Source: Daucus carota subsp. sativus
Lineage: Eukaryota > Streptophyta > Magnoliopsida > Apiales > Apiaceae
NCBI RefSeq assembly: GCF_001625215.2
Contig: NC_030389.2
Span: 43,575,454-43,639,453, forward strand
Direction of reading: 5' to 3'
Length of the DNA: 64,000 nt
Positions 48,441 to 60,394 of this stretch are shown in pieces. Every line of letters begins with the position of its first letter. The first letter of the stretch is position 1. The translations under genes were made by a program, and so were the position numbers. Below the pieces are notes generated by a model, which saw only the letters and a program-made list of their open reading frames with translations, was not told where the DNA came from and ran no database searches.

Positions 48441-49168
48441 TAGGGGTGAGCAAAAATTCTCCAAACCGGCCGATCCAATCCGTCCAAACCGAATTTAACG
48501 GTTTAATAACGGTTTGGTTTGGTTATGGTTTCAAATTATAAAAACCGAATTATTTCGGTTTGGTTTCGGTTTTTACCTCCAACCCAACCGATAAACCCGA
48601 ACCGAACCGAATGTGTAGATTTAAACATTAATATACATGTACTAATAATGTATTATTAAAAATAAAATTATGATCTACAGAAAAATGTAAAATCTTAAAC
48701 ATATAAAAAGTATCTTAGTAAAGATTTTCTTTAAAAATATTATTTATTCTATTTTATGATATTAATTTTGATGTATGTATTATGTTTCCATTATTTTTAT
48801 TTATATTTTATATAAAAGTATACGAATCACATTTTTTTTATTTTCTTCTGTCTCTTTTTATTTGTCAAGCTTATATATTCTTGTATCCTCTTTAAATATG
48901 ATTAAATAAAAAATATAATTGAATTTTTCATTCATTATTTTTCATGTTAAAATTTAATTTTGTTGCTAACTTTGTTTTACATATAAAAAAACGGTTTAAA
49001 CCGAAACCGAACCGAACCGAACCGTTTTAAACGGATTGGTTTGGTTTGGATTTTAAACATAATGGTTTGGTTTTGGATTGAGATTTTGAAAAACCGATTA
49101 TTCCGGTTTGGTTTGATTTAGACCCTCCAAACCGCCCAAACCGTCCGATGCTCACCCCTAGGCTGAAG
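48433..49168. mobile_element. non-autonomous hAT element of 720 bp
   Basis: The element 48441-49160 has perfect 12-bp inverted termini TAGGGGTGAGCA. It is flanked by 8-bp direct repeats AGCTGAAG and GGCTGAAG with one mismatch. The subterminal regions are dense in CGGTTTGG and AACCGAAC words in both orientations, and the centre is AT-rich. These are hallmarks of the hAT superfamily. No ORF is present. Confidence 0.88.
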
Positions 49169-49292
49169 CCAGTGTTGCCGGGTCTTACTATTTACGCGAC
49201 TATTATTGATTTATTTATTGTGGAAAATTGGCGATTGATTCAGTTCACAATACAAACGATACTTTTGTGTGTGCTCACAGACAATTACGAGC

Positions 49293-49531
49293 TACTCCCT
49301 CCGTCCCACAGTACATGGTTACTTGATTTTTTTCACGTAATTTGAGATGCAAATAAAACATATGTCTATATATTATTTTTCAAATTTTCTTTTTCTGAAT
49401 AAAAATATGGATGTTATACTTTTATTCGGAAAATGAAAATTTGAAAAATAATGTATAGAAGTATGTTTAATTTGCACATCAAATTACGTGCAAAAAGTCA
49501 AAGCGACATGTATTTTGGGACGGAGTGAGTA
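49293..49531. mobile_element. Stowaway MITE, well preserved
   Basis: The termini CTCCCTCCGTCCCA and TGGGACGGAGTGAG with TA on both sides are the canonical Stowaway pattern. The interior is symmetrical, with TGAAAATTTG-like words in both arms. It is 239 bp including the targets. Confidence 0.88.
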
Positions 49532-49624
49532 AATTACACTGATTAATTGTAAATAAAAAAACATATCTAAACACATGAATGAAATTTTGTTAAAAATTAA
49601 AATTATAATAAAATTACAAATTAA

Positions 49625-49874
49625 TGGGGCCGTTTGGGTGGGCTTAAAATAAGTGCTTCTTGCTTAAAATAAATAAGTGGAGTAGAAGTTAGAAGCAAGT
49701 TAAGACTTATAAGTGATTAAAGTGTTTGGTAAATAAGTAGAAGCTCTGAGACAAAAGCTAGCATTCCTAGCTTTTTATAAGTGCTTCTTGATTTTTTACA
49801 CAAACGGTATGAAATAAGTGCTTCTAACTTATAAACCCAGAAGCTGGCTTAAAAGGTGTTGCCAAACAGCTCCA
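49625..49874. mobile_element. MITE, GTTTG-terminus family, copy 3
   Basis: The ends GGGGCCGTTTGGGTGG and, reverse-complemented, GGAGCTGTTTGGCAAC are inverted repeats. The interior has AAGTGCTTCTTGCTT and its complement. It is in opposite orientation to the copy at 540 and the best preserved of the four. Confidence 0.7.
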
Positions 49875-51740
49875 ATATCTATATTATTTGACGGATCGAA
49901 ATCAGGAAGAAAAGTTAGATCAAAAAACTTGAGCACTACGCACAACCAGTCGATTAAGTCCCGATTTGCATAAATATTAGTATAATACTTTTCTAAGTTT
50001 GAGAAGAAAGAAAGAATTAAATTTATAATATTTGAAATAAATAAAAAAGAATAATGATTATATTTAAATAATTACAAAACTCTAAAAATTAGTCGCAGCA
50101 ATGCCTGAGTTAATCACATGAGCAGATACTTCCGGTACAAATAACATGTGTTTGTGCAAAAATGGGAAATGGTTTTCTTGTCAATTTATAAGAGTTTGGA
50201 GGATGCTATATTATAAAACTCCTAATTTTATATCGCTTTAATATCAAAACTTGAGTACACACAGAATTGAAAATGAGAAATGGTTTACTTGTCGATTTAT
50301 AAGAGTTTGGAGGATGCTATATTGAAATAATCAAATAATTCAAAATTTGTTGAGAGAATATATTAGGGAGGCTAAATGAATTTTTTAGTTCTTTTGTTGG
50401 ACTTATAGGTAGAAAAATTTATTAGCGGACTTAGTTAAATTTAGTCTTAAATTCAAATTATAATTTAATTTTTAATTTCGTCATATGTTTTTCTATGAAA
50501 AATTTTATAATAATATTATTTGATTAAATATTATTGATTAATTGATTATGTTTTTATTTAAAAATTTAACTTTTACAAATTATTTTTTATAATTTAAATG
50601 AATAGTATGAATATTATATATTTTTATCATATACGAATGAATAAATTTTTAATATACATATATAGTATTGGGTGATTGTTTTGTGTTTTTCTCACATTGT
50701 TTGGGGTCGTTTGAGTGAGCTTAAAATAAGTGCTTCTTGCTTAAAGTAAAAAAATGAGGTAAAAATTAGAATCAAGTTAAGACTTATAAGTGATTAAAAT
50801 ATTTGGGAAATAAGTAGAAATTATGAAATAAAAAATAACATTCTCAACTTTTTTTAAATGCTTCCTGATTTATTACACAAAAATGCTTCTAACCTAACTC
50901 AGAGTCGGGCTTATAAAAAGTATTAACCAAACACCACCATTATGCCTTTACCTTAATAGAGTCTAGCTTCGGTTACATGTATTAAACATTATTTGCATAA
51001 CTCTTCTGGGCTCTTTTCTGAATATTTTTATTATATGGGGTAATAGAATTTTGCATGAAATTTAAAATAATATTTTGATATACATAATTATCCTGTTTAA
51101 AAATTAGCGGTTAGTGAATTTAATTAGAAATTTTAACTAATGAATTCAATTGCTTCAAAAAAAAAACTAACAAATTTAATTAATAATTTTTCGTAAAACT
51201 GTTTAATAAATAGTTAATTGATTAACGTTTCCTGGTACAAATCAAAATTTTTAACCCAAAAACACTTTAAATAGCTTTTTCTTCTAATAATCAAACTCCT
51301 AATTTTGTCCAAAATTTGTTAATCAATATTCATATTCAAATTTAAGATGTACATATTATTCAATCAAATCGGAATGGGTAGTCATCCAGTCGGATTGTTG
51401 GGTGATTCCTACACATTTTTAATCATGCAGCAAGAAGCCACGTGAAGTTTAGCCTCGTTGAAAATAGACAGATAGTCCTCACCAGAAAAGAAAAAGAAAA
51501 AAAGATGATACAATCACCCGAATCAATTAAGTTTAATTTTTAAACTCTTGTCTCAATACAGACTTACAGTACAAATGAGCTAATATGGCCCACCCTAACA
51601 TGCCAAAATGGTGTCCAAGTAGCCGTTACAGGCATACAATACTAATCTATAATTTCAACAAACACATCAAATTTTCGCATTTTTATAAATTTACAATCCT
51701 CAAATTCAACCAAAACCCTTGTTCATCTTCACTTTTTGCA
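49875..51740. other. intergenic region before the acidic protein gene
   Basis: It is AT-rich and holds the MITE at 50702-50938. A near-duplicate phrase (TTATAAGAGTTTGGAGGATG) occurs at 50187 and 50300, marking a short 110-bp-spaced repeat. The last 150 bases are the probable leader of the following gene. Confidence 0.45.
50702..50938. mobile_element. MITE, GTTTG-terminus family, copy 4
   Basis: The left end GGGGTCGTTTGAGTGAGC and the reverse-complemented right end GGTGGTGTTTGGTTAA are inverted repeats. The interior is a decayed version of the 49625 copy, sharing CTTAAAATAAGTGCTTCTTG. Confidence 0.62.
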
Positions 51741-52502
51741 ATGGCAGATTTTGCAAACCTATCTGATAGTGATGATGATAGAAAAGTTGAAGCCCTTCTT
51801 GCCCAAGCCCTGGACCACTCTGTTCTTGAACAAGTTTCTGCTATTAATTGCGCTGGATTTACTGACCCAATTCTGCCCAATCAGCTTGAATCCAGGTTCA
51901 GTAGGCTCAAATCATTCCCTTCTGCAAAACCCATGTCTCAAATTCCCCCAATTAAGCCTTCTGATCCTCCAATTAAGAGTGATTTGAAGGAGAAAAAGTT
52001 GGGTCAGTGTGATGAGTTTGAAGCCCTTGATGTGAATGTTGGAGCCCCTGTTGTGGAGACAAAATTGGAGAATGGTATTTCGGTTTCCCCTGCGAAAATG
52101 TCGGGGTTTTCGAAGGGAGGAGATGGGGAATTGGGGAAGAAGATGAGGGTGAGAAATGTGTCATTTAGGTCTCCTTCAGATTCCAGGGCTTCGTCGAGGG
52201 ATTCTTCGCCGTCTCCTACTCGTGCGATTGGTTGTTTTTGGTGTTCTCCGAAGAGGGTTTCGGGGAGGAAGAGTAAGGAGTACAGGAGTGATGATGATTG
52301 GGGGAAGAATGAGGAGGTTTTGTCGGACATAAGTGATTTTTCGGCTAAAGGGCAGGAGAAATTGTTGAAGAAAATGATGAAGGAAGAAGAGAAAATTAAC
52401 AGGGAGGCTGCGAAGATTGTGAAGTGGGCGAAGCAAGTGTCAGCCAGGATGGAGCTTTCGGATGCTGAGGATGAGATGAGTGATCATGAGGGTACAAAAT
52501 GA
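51741..52502 (+). CDS. conserved acidic plant protein, unknown function
   Basis: A single exon encodes 253 aa. The ATG at 51741 was chosen because the protein-like sequence starts there (MADFANLSDSDDDRKVEALL); an upstream in-frame ATG at 51585 would add a leader unlike the rest. Features are an acidic N-terminus, a conserved block (LEQVSAINCAGFTDPILP), a serine-rich middle (SRASSRDSSPSPTRAIGCFW) and a C-terminal charged coiled-coil (KLLKKMMKEEEKINREAAK). It looks nuclear or cytoplasmic and phosphorylatable, but that is inference. I recognise it as a plant protein family of unknown role. Confidence 0.75.
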   Translation: MADFANLSDSDDDRKVEALLAQALDHSVLEQVSAINCAGFTDPILPNQLESRFSRLKSFPSAKPMSQIPPIKPSDPPIKSDLKEKKLGQCDEFEALDVNVGAPVVETKLENGISVSPAKMSGFSKGGDGELGKKMRVRNVSFRSPSDSRASSRDSSPSPTRAIGCFWCSPKRVSGRKSKEYRSDDDWGKNEEVLSDISDFSAKGQEKLLKKMMKEEEKINREAAKIVKWAKQVSARMELSDAEDEMSDHEGTK

Positions 52503-53996
52503 TCATACCATCTAATATAGTGCCATCTAAAATACAACATTGTATAGGTTAGTACTGCTATATATGAATCTATTTCCTCCGCGGGATCATATATTCAGGT
52601 TGTATATGCTTATCTTGCTATGATCGTATCGTGCTGAATACTGTATGTTTCTGTTTTGGCTAGTAAAGATTGGAGGTTTATTATCTAGCTTAATTGACAG
52701 AGTAGCAACCTGAGTTGTTCTTTTCTATAAGTTGTGCCTTGTCGCGATGTATGTGATTCTGTCGGAATTAGAAGGAGCTACTCATCTCTTGCAGAATGTA
52801 TTCTTTCTTTTGTTGTAGCGACAGACATGATTGTTTATAGAGTTGGTAATTTACTCGTCTCTTACAGACGGTCAGCTGTTTCATAGCTATGTGTCTATGA
52901 ATGTATGTGGTCAAGTAGTTTAAACTTTAAAGTTTAAAGTTTAAACAACAGGGATTTGATCTTTGCAATGAGCTTGAAGCTAAAGTCTTGTGAACTGGTC
53001 TAACACATTATTTCACTTTAATGAATGTTGCTACTCTTGCTAGTTACTTGTTCTTCATATACTTGATTGTGGTTAAAGGATAATATAACACCATAGGCTA
53101 CCCTAAATAAGTTAATGATGTTTAATGTTTTCATTTTTTTTAACACAACTTAAAATTGTGTTTTTGTTTATTGTAAACACGACATGAAGTTGTATTTTGA
53201 GATGACATTTTGGGCCATTTTTTGAGAAAGTGACAGTTTGTTTGCTAAATGGTGACATTTGAGGTCAAACACCCAGATTGAAAAGAACTCCCCTCCTTGT
53301 AAAGATAGGTTAAGAAGATCACACGTTTTTCTTCAGTAATCTCCTAATATCCTTTCTGTTAATTCCTCATCAGAGAGAAATACCATGTAACCAACTTTCA
53401 TATCTTGCCTCTATCATCCTTTCTTCCTCGGTTCAGTGTATAATCTTCAGCATCTCCTTCATATTTACAGGGTTAAGGGTTTTCTTTGATTAGGATCAGA
53501 ATAAACTTGGTCTTGCCAATCAATATCATATCTATATCGAAAAAAATTACTGTCAAAATATTTTATTACCTGGTTTTCACTGTGACAATTTAATAGTAGA
53601 AGGAGAAAACAAGAAATAGAGGTTAACTTATATAAAAGTTAACTTATATATCTTGTCCTGCAGTAACAGAAATTGGAGAGGCTATCACAAGGTCGGTGAA
53701 CATGCTGTTTGTATTAAATTGGAAGAATAACTCGCAACAAACAACTTATTGCCAATCAACGACTTTACCATAGGCAACTACACCGATCACACACAAACAA
53801 TCCATAGTTCACATTATTACCATGCAAGGTAGCAAATTCTATACATATCTTCCAGTTCAGGGTATCTTCATCTTCACAAGACAATAGTCGAAGAAACTTA
53901 CAAGAAAAACAAGTTTATTTAGTCAATAATGTTGAGTTTCTATAAAGTAGCACAGTACCGGAATCCATGCATGATGTAGTTGCAAACTGCATGGCC
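52503..53996. other. intergenic region between two convergent genes
   Basis: The 51741 gene and the ankyrin gene converge here, so both 3' UTRs are expected. A small perfect palindrome-like run, AAACTTTAAAGTTTAAAG, is at about 52922. Otherwise no element ends or coding segments were seen. Confidence 0.45.
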
Positions 53997-55765
53997 TCAG
54001 CTTTCAGAGCTGTAGGAGGCCTCACCTGATGACGAGCTATCTTGCTGAATACGTTTCATCTCATCGTAAGCCCACTCAAGACCAGGGCAATAATGGAGTG
54101 GGGGATTAAACCTGGTGTCATCAATGTTATCTGGTAAAAAAGCGCCATTTTCAACAAGGTATTTGATTGCTTTTCTATTTCTTTCTTTAGCTGCAATATG
54201 AAGTGGGGTCCCTGATTTAAGAAGCAAACAATTACTGAGAACAGTTGCTAATTCTATAACTACATCCGAAGAATTCAGAAAGGGTTGCCTGTAAAACAAA
54301 AGATACATTAAATTCAAGTTTACTTACATCCACAAGCGCCTTTAGTTCGGGCATCAATATTTGCACCACGATCGAGTAGTTCATCCATGACTTTGATATT
54401 CCCACTCTTAGCAGCAAGATGGAGGGGGGTTACCCCATGTGACCTGGGGCCTAGAGCAGGCACATTGACATCCATTCCTTCATCGAGAAGTCGTCTTACC
54501 TGTGCCATATAAGAATATTTTAAAGTGACATACAACTAATACAGCATAATAATTATATCAGAATTCAGGACCATTGCCAAAATTCTTACGATTTTCTTTC
54601 AGGGTTATGTATGATCATCGTTGCAATAAAAAATGCACCCAAAAGGCAAGGTCACATCAGTACAAAAGTCTATATGCATAGATCCAGTATAAGTAAAATC
54701 TAAAATGCAAAGATCTCCTAAGCAAAAGTAAACTGCAGTAAAAAGGATTTTATATCATCTAAGCCACTGCTCAAAAAATTTTGTAGCAAGCAGCCAAGCA
54801 GCAACACTGTTTGAAAGTGGAAAGGGATACAAGCTTAGGCAATCTGGTGATTTCATGATAAGTATAATTGACAGCGGTTTTTGAGGGATGCAGTATAGCG
54901 GTATCCTAGTCACGGTAAAGGTCTACAATTATCCTTGTAGGCCACTAGCGAGGTAAAATTAAAGAGAAACACTCAAAAATATGAATATATATATACAACC
55001 AGCGATTAGTGGCAGGTACCTAAAGGGTAAACAAACTTTAGTGAAAATCATGCAGGCAAAAAAGATGAATTGTATATAGATGTAAACCAAGTCGAGTTTG
55101 AGCCAATTTACAAGTTCCCGATCCCAAGTCAAGCTACTTGATATTTCAAAGTATGTTATGAACCTAATAGAGAGCCTAATACAGTATATTATTAAGCTCG
55201 AGCTGAGTTCAAGCCAGACAAGTTGAATTTAAATCAAGCTCCTTAAACCATGCGACTTAAATTTCTTATCAAGCCCCAGTGTTTGTTTGTAAGAGCCGAG
55301 TCGAGTTCAGTTGGCTCGATTTGAATTCAAGCCCTGTGTAAACATCTTTACATATGGCAGAAGACAAGCACTTGCTTTAAAAACAATACTTACCATACTC
55401 CAATGCTCCACCGCCGTTTTTCTACATATACATTAAAAAATATTAATGGGCTTATTACTACTGTATTCACTGCAAACGTGAACTTCTTTCACTGCGAAAT
55501 CTTGTGATACAAAATTACAAGAATACTAACTCATAAATTATCAGACAAAAACATATATCACTGCAGACATGAACAACTCACTTACTTATCTCTATCAATG
55601 ATATACGCAACAATCGGAAGTGCATACAGAAAATAACACTACCTCCTTGACATCGCCTTTACACGCACCAATGTGAAGCACTGTCCAACCCCTATCATCC
55701 ATCTCAGTTCCACATCGAGGACTCCTACGCCTTCTTCGATTAAAACCCACGTGTTCCTGTCCCAT
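53997..55765 (-). CDS. phytochrome-interacting ankyrin-repeat protein (PIA1/PIA2 type)
   Basis: The coding exons are 55765-55643, 54499-54328 and 54211-53997, giving 169 aa. The start MGQEHVGFNRRRRRSPRCG is directly in frame with DDRGWTVLHIGACKGDVKEV. The ankyrin repeats are visible as VTPLHLAAKSGNIKVMDELL, then GWTPLHIAAKERNRKAIKYL (the GGW codon is split by the intron), ending with FNPPLHYCPGLEWAYDEMKR, which is diagnostic of the plant PIA family that binds phytochromes and modulates red/far-red responses. The C-terminus is serine-rich. Length matches the roughly 170-aa family. Which of the two paralogues it corresponds to is undecided. The first intron (1.1 kb) contains a decayed repeat at about 55079-55345. 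Confidence 0.88.
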
Positions 55766-56430
55766 AATTCAGTACAAATAACAAAACAAAAAACCCAAAT
55801 TCCCAACCCCCAAGAACCCACAAATCAAAATCAAACAACAATTTTCAACAAAACCCAACAAATATAACACACAATTACATACAACCCTCCTCAAATTTTC
55901 ATAAAAATCATTAATTTCTTGCACAAAAACTAGTAAAGCACCAAACTTTAACAACTAAGAGGATCAAAAAGACCCCAATATCAAAGTTTCAATTTTTTTA
56001 CATAATTTGGGGAAAATAACAAAAGGGTAAGAGGAATTTAGCGAGAGGAATGATTAGCCATGTTGTAAGGTGCAAAAGGATTCAAAATAGGACCAAAAAC
56101 ACGAGGATTTTCAAGATTTTTGCCTGAAAATAATGGTGAAAATTGCAGGGAGATAATCATAATTAAGTGCAGGAAACTTCAAGAAAATTGGTTGATGTAT
56201 CGAGAATTGTTTGGGGGTTGCATATATGATTGATTTGCAGATGAGGATCGAAAAGTTTGGAACCCTAGAATCGGTGAGAATTTTTGGGGAATTAGAGACG
56301 AAGGAACTGTGGGTATAATATGTACGCGATTAATTTTCTGGGGTCACTTTTATACCTTGCTTGCGCATTGTTAGAAATTTTTTATATATTTTTATAAAAT
56401 ATTTTATCAGTTTTGTCAATTATATTTCGA
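55766..56430. promoter_or_regulatory. upstream region of the ankyrin gene
   Basis: This is the 5' flank of the minus-strand ankyrin gene. It is AT-rich, with pyrimidine-rich leader-like sequence near 55870-56100 on the minus strand. No single promoter element stands out, and a short upstream ATG frame at about 56060 ends after seven codons. Confidence 0.35.
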
Positions 56431-56439
56431 TTTGATAAT

Positions 56440-56584
56440 ATATTTTTGGGCTTTTTTTATTCATAATCACTTTTTCAATCTTATTTCCAAAAATACTACA
56501 TTATCCAATCTTATTTTCAAAAATACTACCTTCTCTAAAATATTTTCAAAAATACTGTGGTTGCATTATATATATATATATATA
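56440..56584. mobile_element. partial TTGCAT-type element end and (TA)n
   Basis: The reverse complement of 56455-56565 closely matches 63255-63365, sharing repeated AAAATACTAC and AAATATTTTCAAA words, and ends GGTTGCAT next to a TA tract (56566-56584). It is therefore one end of the same family as the partial element at the right edge of the cluster, in opposite orientation. Confidence 0.6.
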
Positions 56585-57702
56585 GGGGATAGTTCAATGA
56601 GTAACTCGTTTGTTTGGGTAACTTGGTAACTTTTGATCCTAGCCATACAACTCAGCATGCACGCTCCAGACGCTCCAGTATAAGAATAACTGTAATACCT
56701 AGACACCTAGTCATGTGTTTACACACGTAGTCCATATGTTCTGTATTTTCAAAACTCTTAATATATAACTGTAATACCTAGTCACGTGTTTACACAGTAG
56801 TCCATATAATCTGTATTTTAAAAACTTTCAACATATTTTAGTACAAACATAAAACATAAAAAATGTTATTTTACTCCTTGAACACACAACAAAAACTCAA
56901 ATATATAACAAATATAATACAAAACATGTGAAAACATATAAAATAAAATATTTAAACAAATAAAAATACAGCACAAGCTAAAAATAAAAAATAAATGAAA
57001 TAAACAATTCCATATATATATATATATGAAAACAAATAAAATACTAAATATGTGAGAAAATACAGTACAAAAATACAGGACATTGTATAATAAATTAAAG
57101 AACAAACATGTTAAGAAATGTATAATATAAAAATACAGGATATTATATTTGTTGTATCCTGTATTTTCATTATTCTTTCAATTTTTTTTATTTTTTAACT
57201 AGTAATATGAACAATATTTATTTGATATGTGTCTGCATAACTTGTAGTACATATTACTAAAATAAATCAAATCTACACTAAAATGGTACACATTTATTTT
57301 TATTTTTGAAAAACTTATGTCCTGTATTTTATATAATTTAAATTCTTTATTTACAAAATAATCTTTAAAAAAGTAGAGAAATATATGTTCTGTATTGAAA
57401 ATACTTATAACTAATTTAAAATATAAATAAATATTATAAATCAAAGAACAAACATGTCAATAAAATTTAGAGTAAAATAATACAGGACATTGTATTTCTG
57501 TATTAAATATTTTTTTGTTCTTCACTTTTTATTTTTGTTAGTACGTGTCTACACAACTGTGCATGTTTACAGAACCGTGTACCAACAGAACTTGACTAGG
57601 TTTGAAGAGAAGAAACTGTTTTTCTTATATTGGCGCCGTGTCCTTTTTAAGTCTTAGAATAGTTCCTAGGTTACCATTTTATGGGTTACTCAAGGAGAAG
57701 CC

Positions 57703-57705
<3 letters not shown>
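56585..57705. mobile_element. TA-bounded TIR element B
   Basis: A 1,121-bp element lies between TA tracts. The left end GGGGATAGTTCAATGAGTAA and the reverse-complemented right end GGGGGCTTCTCCTTGAGTAA share GAGTAAC and GGTAAC blocks. The right 80 bases, including GACACGGCGCCA, are nearly identical to those of element E. The interior repeats TACAGGACATTGTATT-like words. No transposase. Confidence 0.68.
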
Positions 57706-57735
<30 letters not shown>

Positions 57736-57737
<2 letters not shown>

Positions 57738-58330
57738 CAGGTGCTCAAATACAAACTCCTTAGTGTACAAACGTACAAACAATCACTAAATGACTTGAAC
57801 AGAATCACTAAATGATTGAACAGAATCACTAAATCTAGTGGGGGGTCTGATGGAGAGATAAGGGGAGGGGAGCACTTACGGGGCGGCATAGCCGAGTGGT
57901 GGTGCAACGCGGCCGGCGGCAGCCACGACGCCGGCGCGAGAGCAGTGCTAGAAACACGATTGTGGGAGATGAGAAAAGCAGTGGTGAATGTGTGTGTTTG
58001 TGTGTGTATAGCACTAATCGGTGAGCGAACAACCAGAGAGAGAGAGCCGCTGGCAGTGGTGGTGGTGGTTGGTGGTGAGAGAGAGAGAGGCGCTGGGCAG
58101 TGGTGGATGGTGGAGAGAGAGAGAGAGTGGCGCTGGGCAGTCGTGGTGGGTGGTGGGTGGTGGTGGTGGTGGGTGGGGTGGTCGTGGTGGTGGTGATTGG
58201 AGGTGATTGTGGTGGCGGTGGTGATGGATGTATGTGTATTTGTTAAATTAAAATCTGCTAATCACTAAATATTAGTGTCATAATCACTGGTTTGTACGTT
58301 TGTACAGTAAGGAGTTTGTACCGGAGTAAG

Positions 58331-58334
<4 letters not shown>
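57736..58334. mobile_element. TA-bounded TIR element C
   Basis: A 599-bp element whose inverted ends share TACAAACTCCTTA and TGTACAAACGTACAAAC. Subterminal copies of AATCACTAAAT follow. The core, about 57840-58225, is a G-rich minisatellite of GGTGGT and GAGAGA words. Flanking TA tracts are shared with elements B and D. The long open frames in the core are low-complexity artefacts. Confidence 0.75.
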
Positions 58335-58386
<52 letters not shown>

Positions 58387-58389
<3 letters not shown>

Positions 58390-58810
58390 CAAAGTTCCAT
58401 GTAGTCCACATATTTACTGTAGTACCGTAGACCACATATGTTCTGCAACTATAGAATGACATAAAAACATTGCAAAATGTGTTATTTTGCAAATCATGTT
58501 CTATAAACATCATTATTTTGTTAAAAATTTTGACAATCCTAAACATTCTACAAGTTAAATAGTGAAAACACATTATTCTGCAAAACATGTTAAGTTTGCA
58601 GAACATATTTACATATTACAGAACATATATGTTCTACTTGTCGAACATAAATAATTTTCAATATTTTTCGTGAAATAGTGATATTTATAGAATGTATTTC
58701 ACAAAATAACAAGTTTCATATATTTTACAATGTTTTTATGACATTCTATAGTTGCAGAACATACGTGGTCTACGGTACTACAGTAAATATGTGGACTACA
58801 TGGAACTTAA

Positions 58811-58813
<3 letters not shown>
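58387..58813. mobile_element. TA-bounded TIR element D, ~100-bp near-perfect TIRs
   Basis: A 427-bp element with arms that match over about 100 bases with only a handful of differences, including TGTAGTCCACATATTTACTG and CTGCAACTATAGAATG. The TA tracts are 58335-58386 on the left and 58814-58895 on the right. The two arms would form a long hairpin in RNA. No ORF. Confidence 0.82.
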
Positions 58814-58895
<82 letters not shown>

Positions 58896-58901
<6 letters not shown>

Positions 58902-60390
58902 AGTTCAGCGAGTAACTAGTAACTTGATAACTTTTAATCTGGACCGTAGAATATATGCATGTATGTTGGAAGCCTGTAACTGCAAACCTAATTCTCACGC
59001 ACGTTGCATGTATAAACGTTAAGTAAGCACATGTATAAACGTTAAACGTTAAGTACTTAGTCACGTAGTTTTTTTTTTTATCATGGTTATATATTTCATA
59101 TTCTTAATTTTTTTTATTTTTTTATATTATATTTTTTGTGATGCATATTTTTAGTTTCTGAGTGTGTATTATACTACCTATATTAAAAATACATAACGAA
59201 TTGTATTGAAAAAAAAAATACCTAACATGCTAAAAAAATTATACATAAATAAAAACAGAAAATGGGAGGAAAAAAACTGTATTAGAAATACAGAACATTG
59301 TATTTGTTATTTTTTTTACGTTTTTCTTATTTTTTTAATATTTTAAACAAAAGTGGTGCTCGTTTATTTTAAATTTGTATATCTGAAAAACTTATGTTCT
59401 GTATTTTAAATAATTTTAAAGACACTATTTTAAAAATTATGTTTATAAAATATATAAAAATATGTTATCTATTTAATAAAATTACAACATATTTATATAA
59501 CAAAACATAAAACATAATAAATTACAAATTATGAATAAACATTTGAGAAAAATACAGTATAAGAAAGTACAAGACACTATATTAGTTGTATTGTGCATAT
59601 TTTTTATTCTTTAATTTTTATTTTGAATATATTTATTTCATACTTGTGTACAGAACTTGTAGTACCTGTTTACAGAACTTTAGGTTTGAAAACAAAATAC
59701 AGGATAAAAAAATACAGGACATTGTATTGGTTTTTCTTATAAAATATCAAATATATAACAAAATACAGGACAAAAAAATACAGGACATTGTTTTGATTTT
59801 TTTTATAAAATACCAAATATATAACAAAATACAGGACAAAAAAATACAGGACATTGTATTGATTTTTTTTGTTCTTAATTTTTATACAAAAATGGTACAC
59901 ATTTATTCTTATTTCTTATATTTAATATGTAAATTTTAAAATTAAAAAAATTATGTTCTTTGTTTTTTAGCCTTAACTACTTTATTTAAAAAATTATATT
60001 CACAATATAAATATAAAATTTTTTTTATTTAAAATACTTACAAATTAATTTATATAACCAAATAAAAAATGTGAAATATTATAAATCACAAAATAAACAT
60101 GTCATGGAAATGTAAAAGTATAAAATAATACAGGACAATGTATTTGTGGTATTCGGTATTTTTTTATTCTTCTTCTTTTTTTATTTTTTATAAATACGTG
60201 TCTACAGAACTTGTGATAAGTGTTTACAGAACTTATTAGTTTTGAAGACAAGCACGTGTGTTCCCGTTTTAAGTGTTTTAACGCCGTGTCTTTTTTGGCT
60301 CATGCATCCGTCTTTGGCGCCGTGTCTTTTTTAACTCTTAGAAGAGTTACTAGGTTACTTTTTAGTTGGATCCTCAAGGAGAAGCCCCCT
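58896..60390. mobile_element. TA-bounded TIR element E, relative of B
   Basis: A 1,495-bp element. The left end GGGTAGAGTTCAGCGAGTAA and the right end (reverse complement AGGGGGCTTCTCCTTGAG) match those of element B, as does the subterminal AAAGACACGGCGCCA. A 66-bp tandem repeat built around AAATACAGGACA runs three times from 59694. The long open frame over it is a repeat artefact. It abuts element F with only ATAT between them. Confidence 0.7.
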
Positions 60391-60394
60391 ATAT

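Noticed and set aside
51585-51740. Upstream ATG extending the acidic protein by 52 residues
   Set aside because: The extra residues look like translated leader (mixed, no conserved features), while the downstream Met begins the clearly protein-like sequence.
55398-55430. Possible extra 30-nt exon in the ankyrin gene's first intron
   Set aside because: It has AG and GT borders, but the family's protein is already continuous without it and inserting it would add residues in a conserved junction.
57816-58206. ORFs of 126 and 61 codons rich in Trp, Val, Gly, Arg and Glu
   Set aside because: They arise from the GGT/GAGA minisatellite core of element C. The low-complexity composition is the same in all frames.
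59586-59939. ORFs of 117 and 76 codons with internal repeats
   Set aside because: They are open only because the 66-bp tandem repeat is a multiple of three. No conserved protein features are seen.
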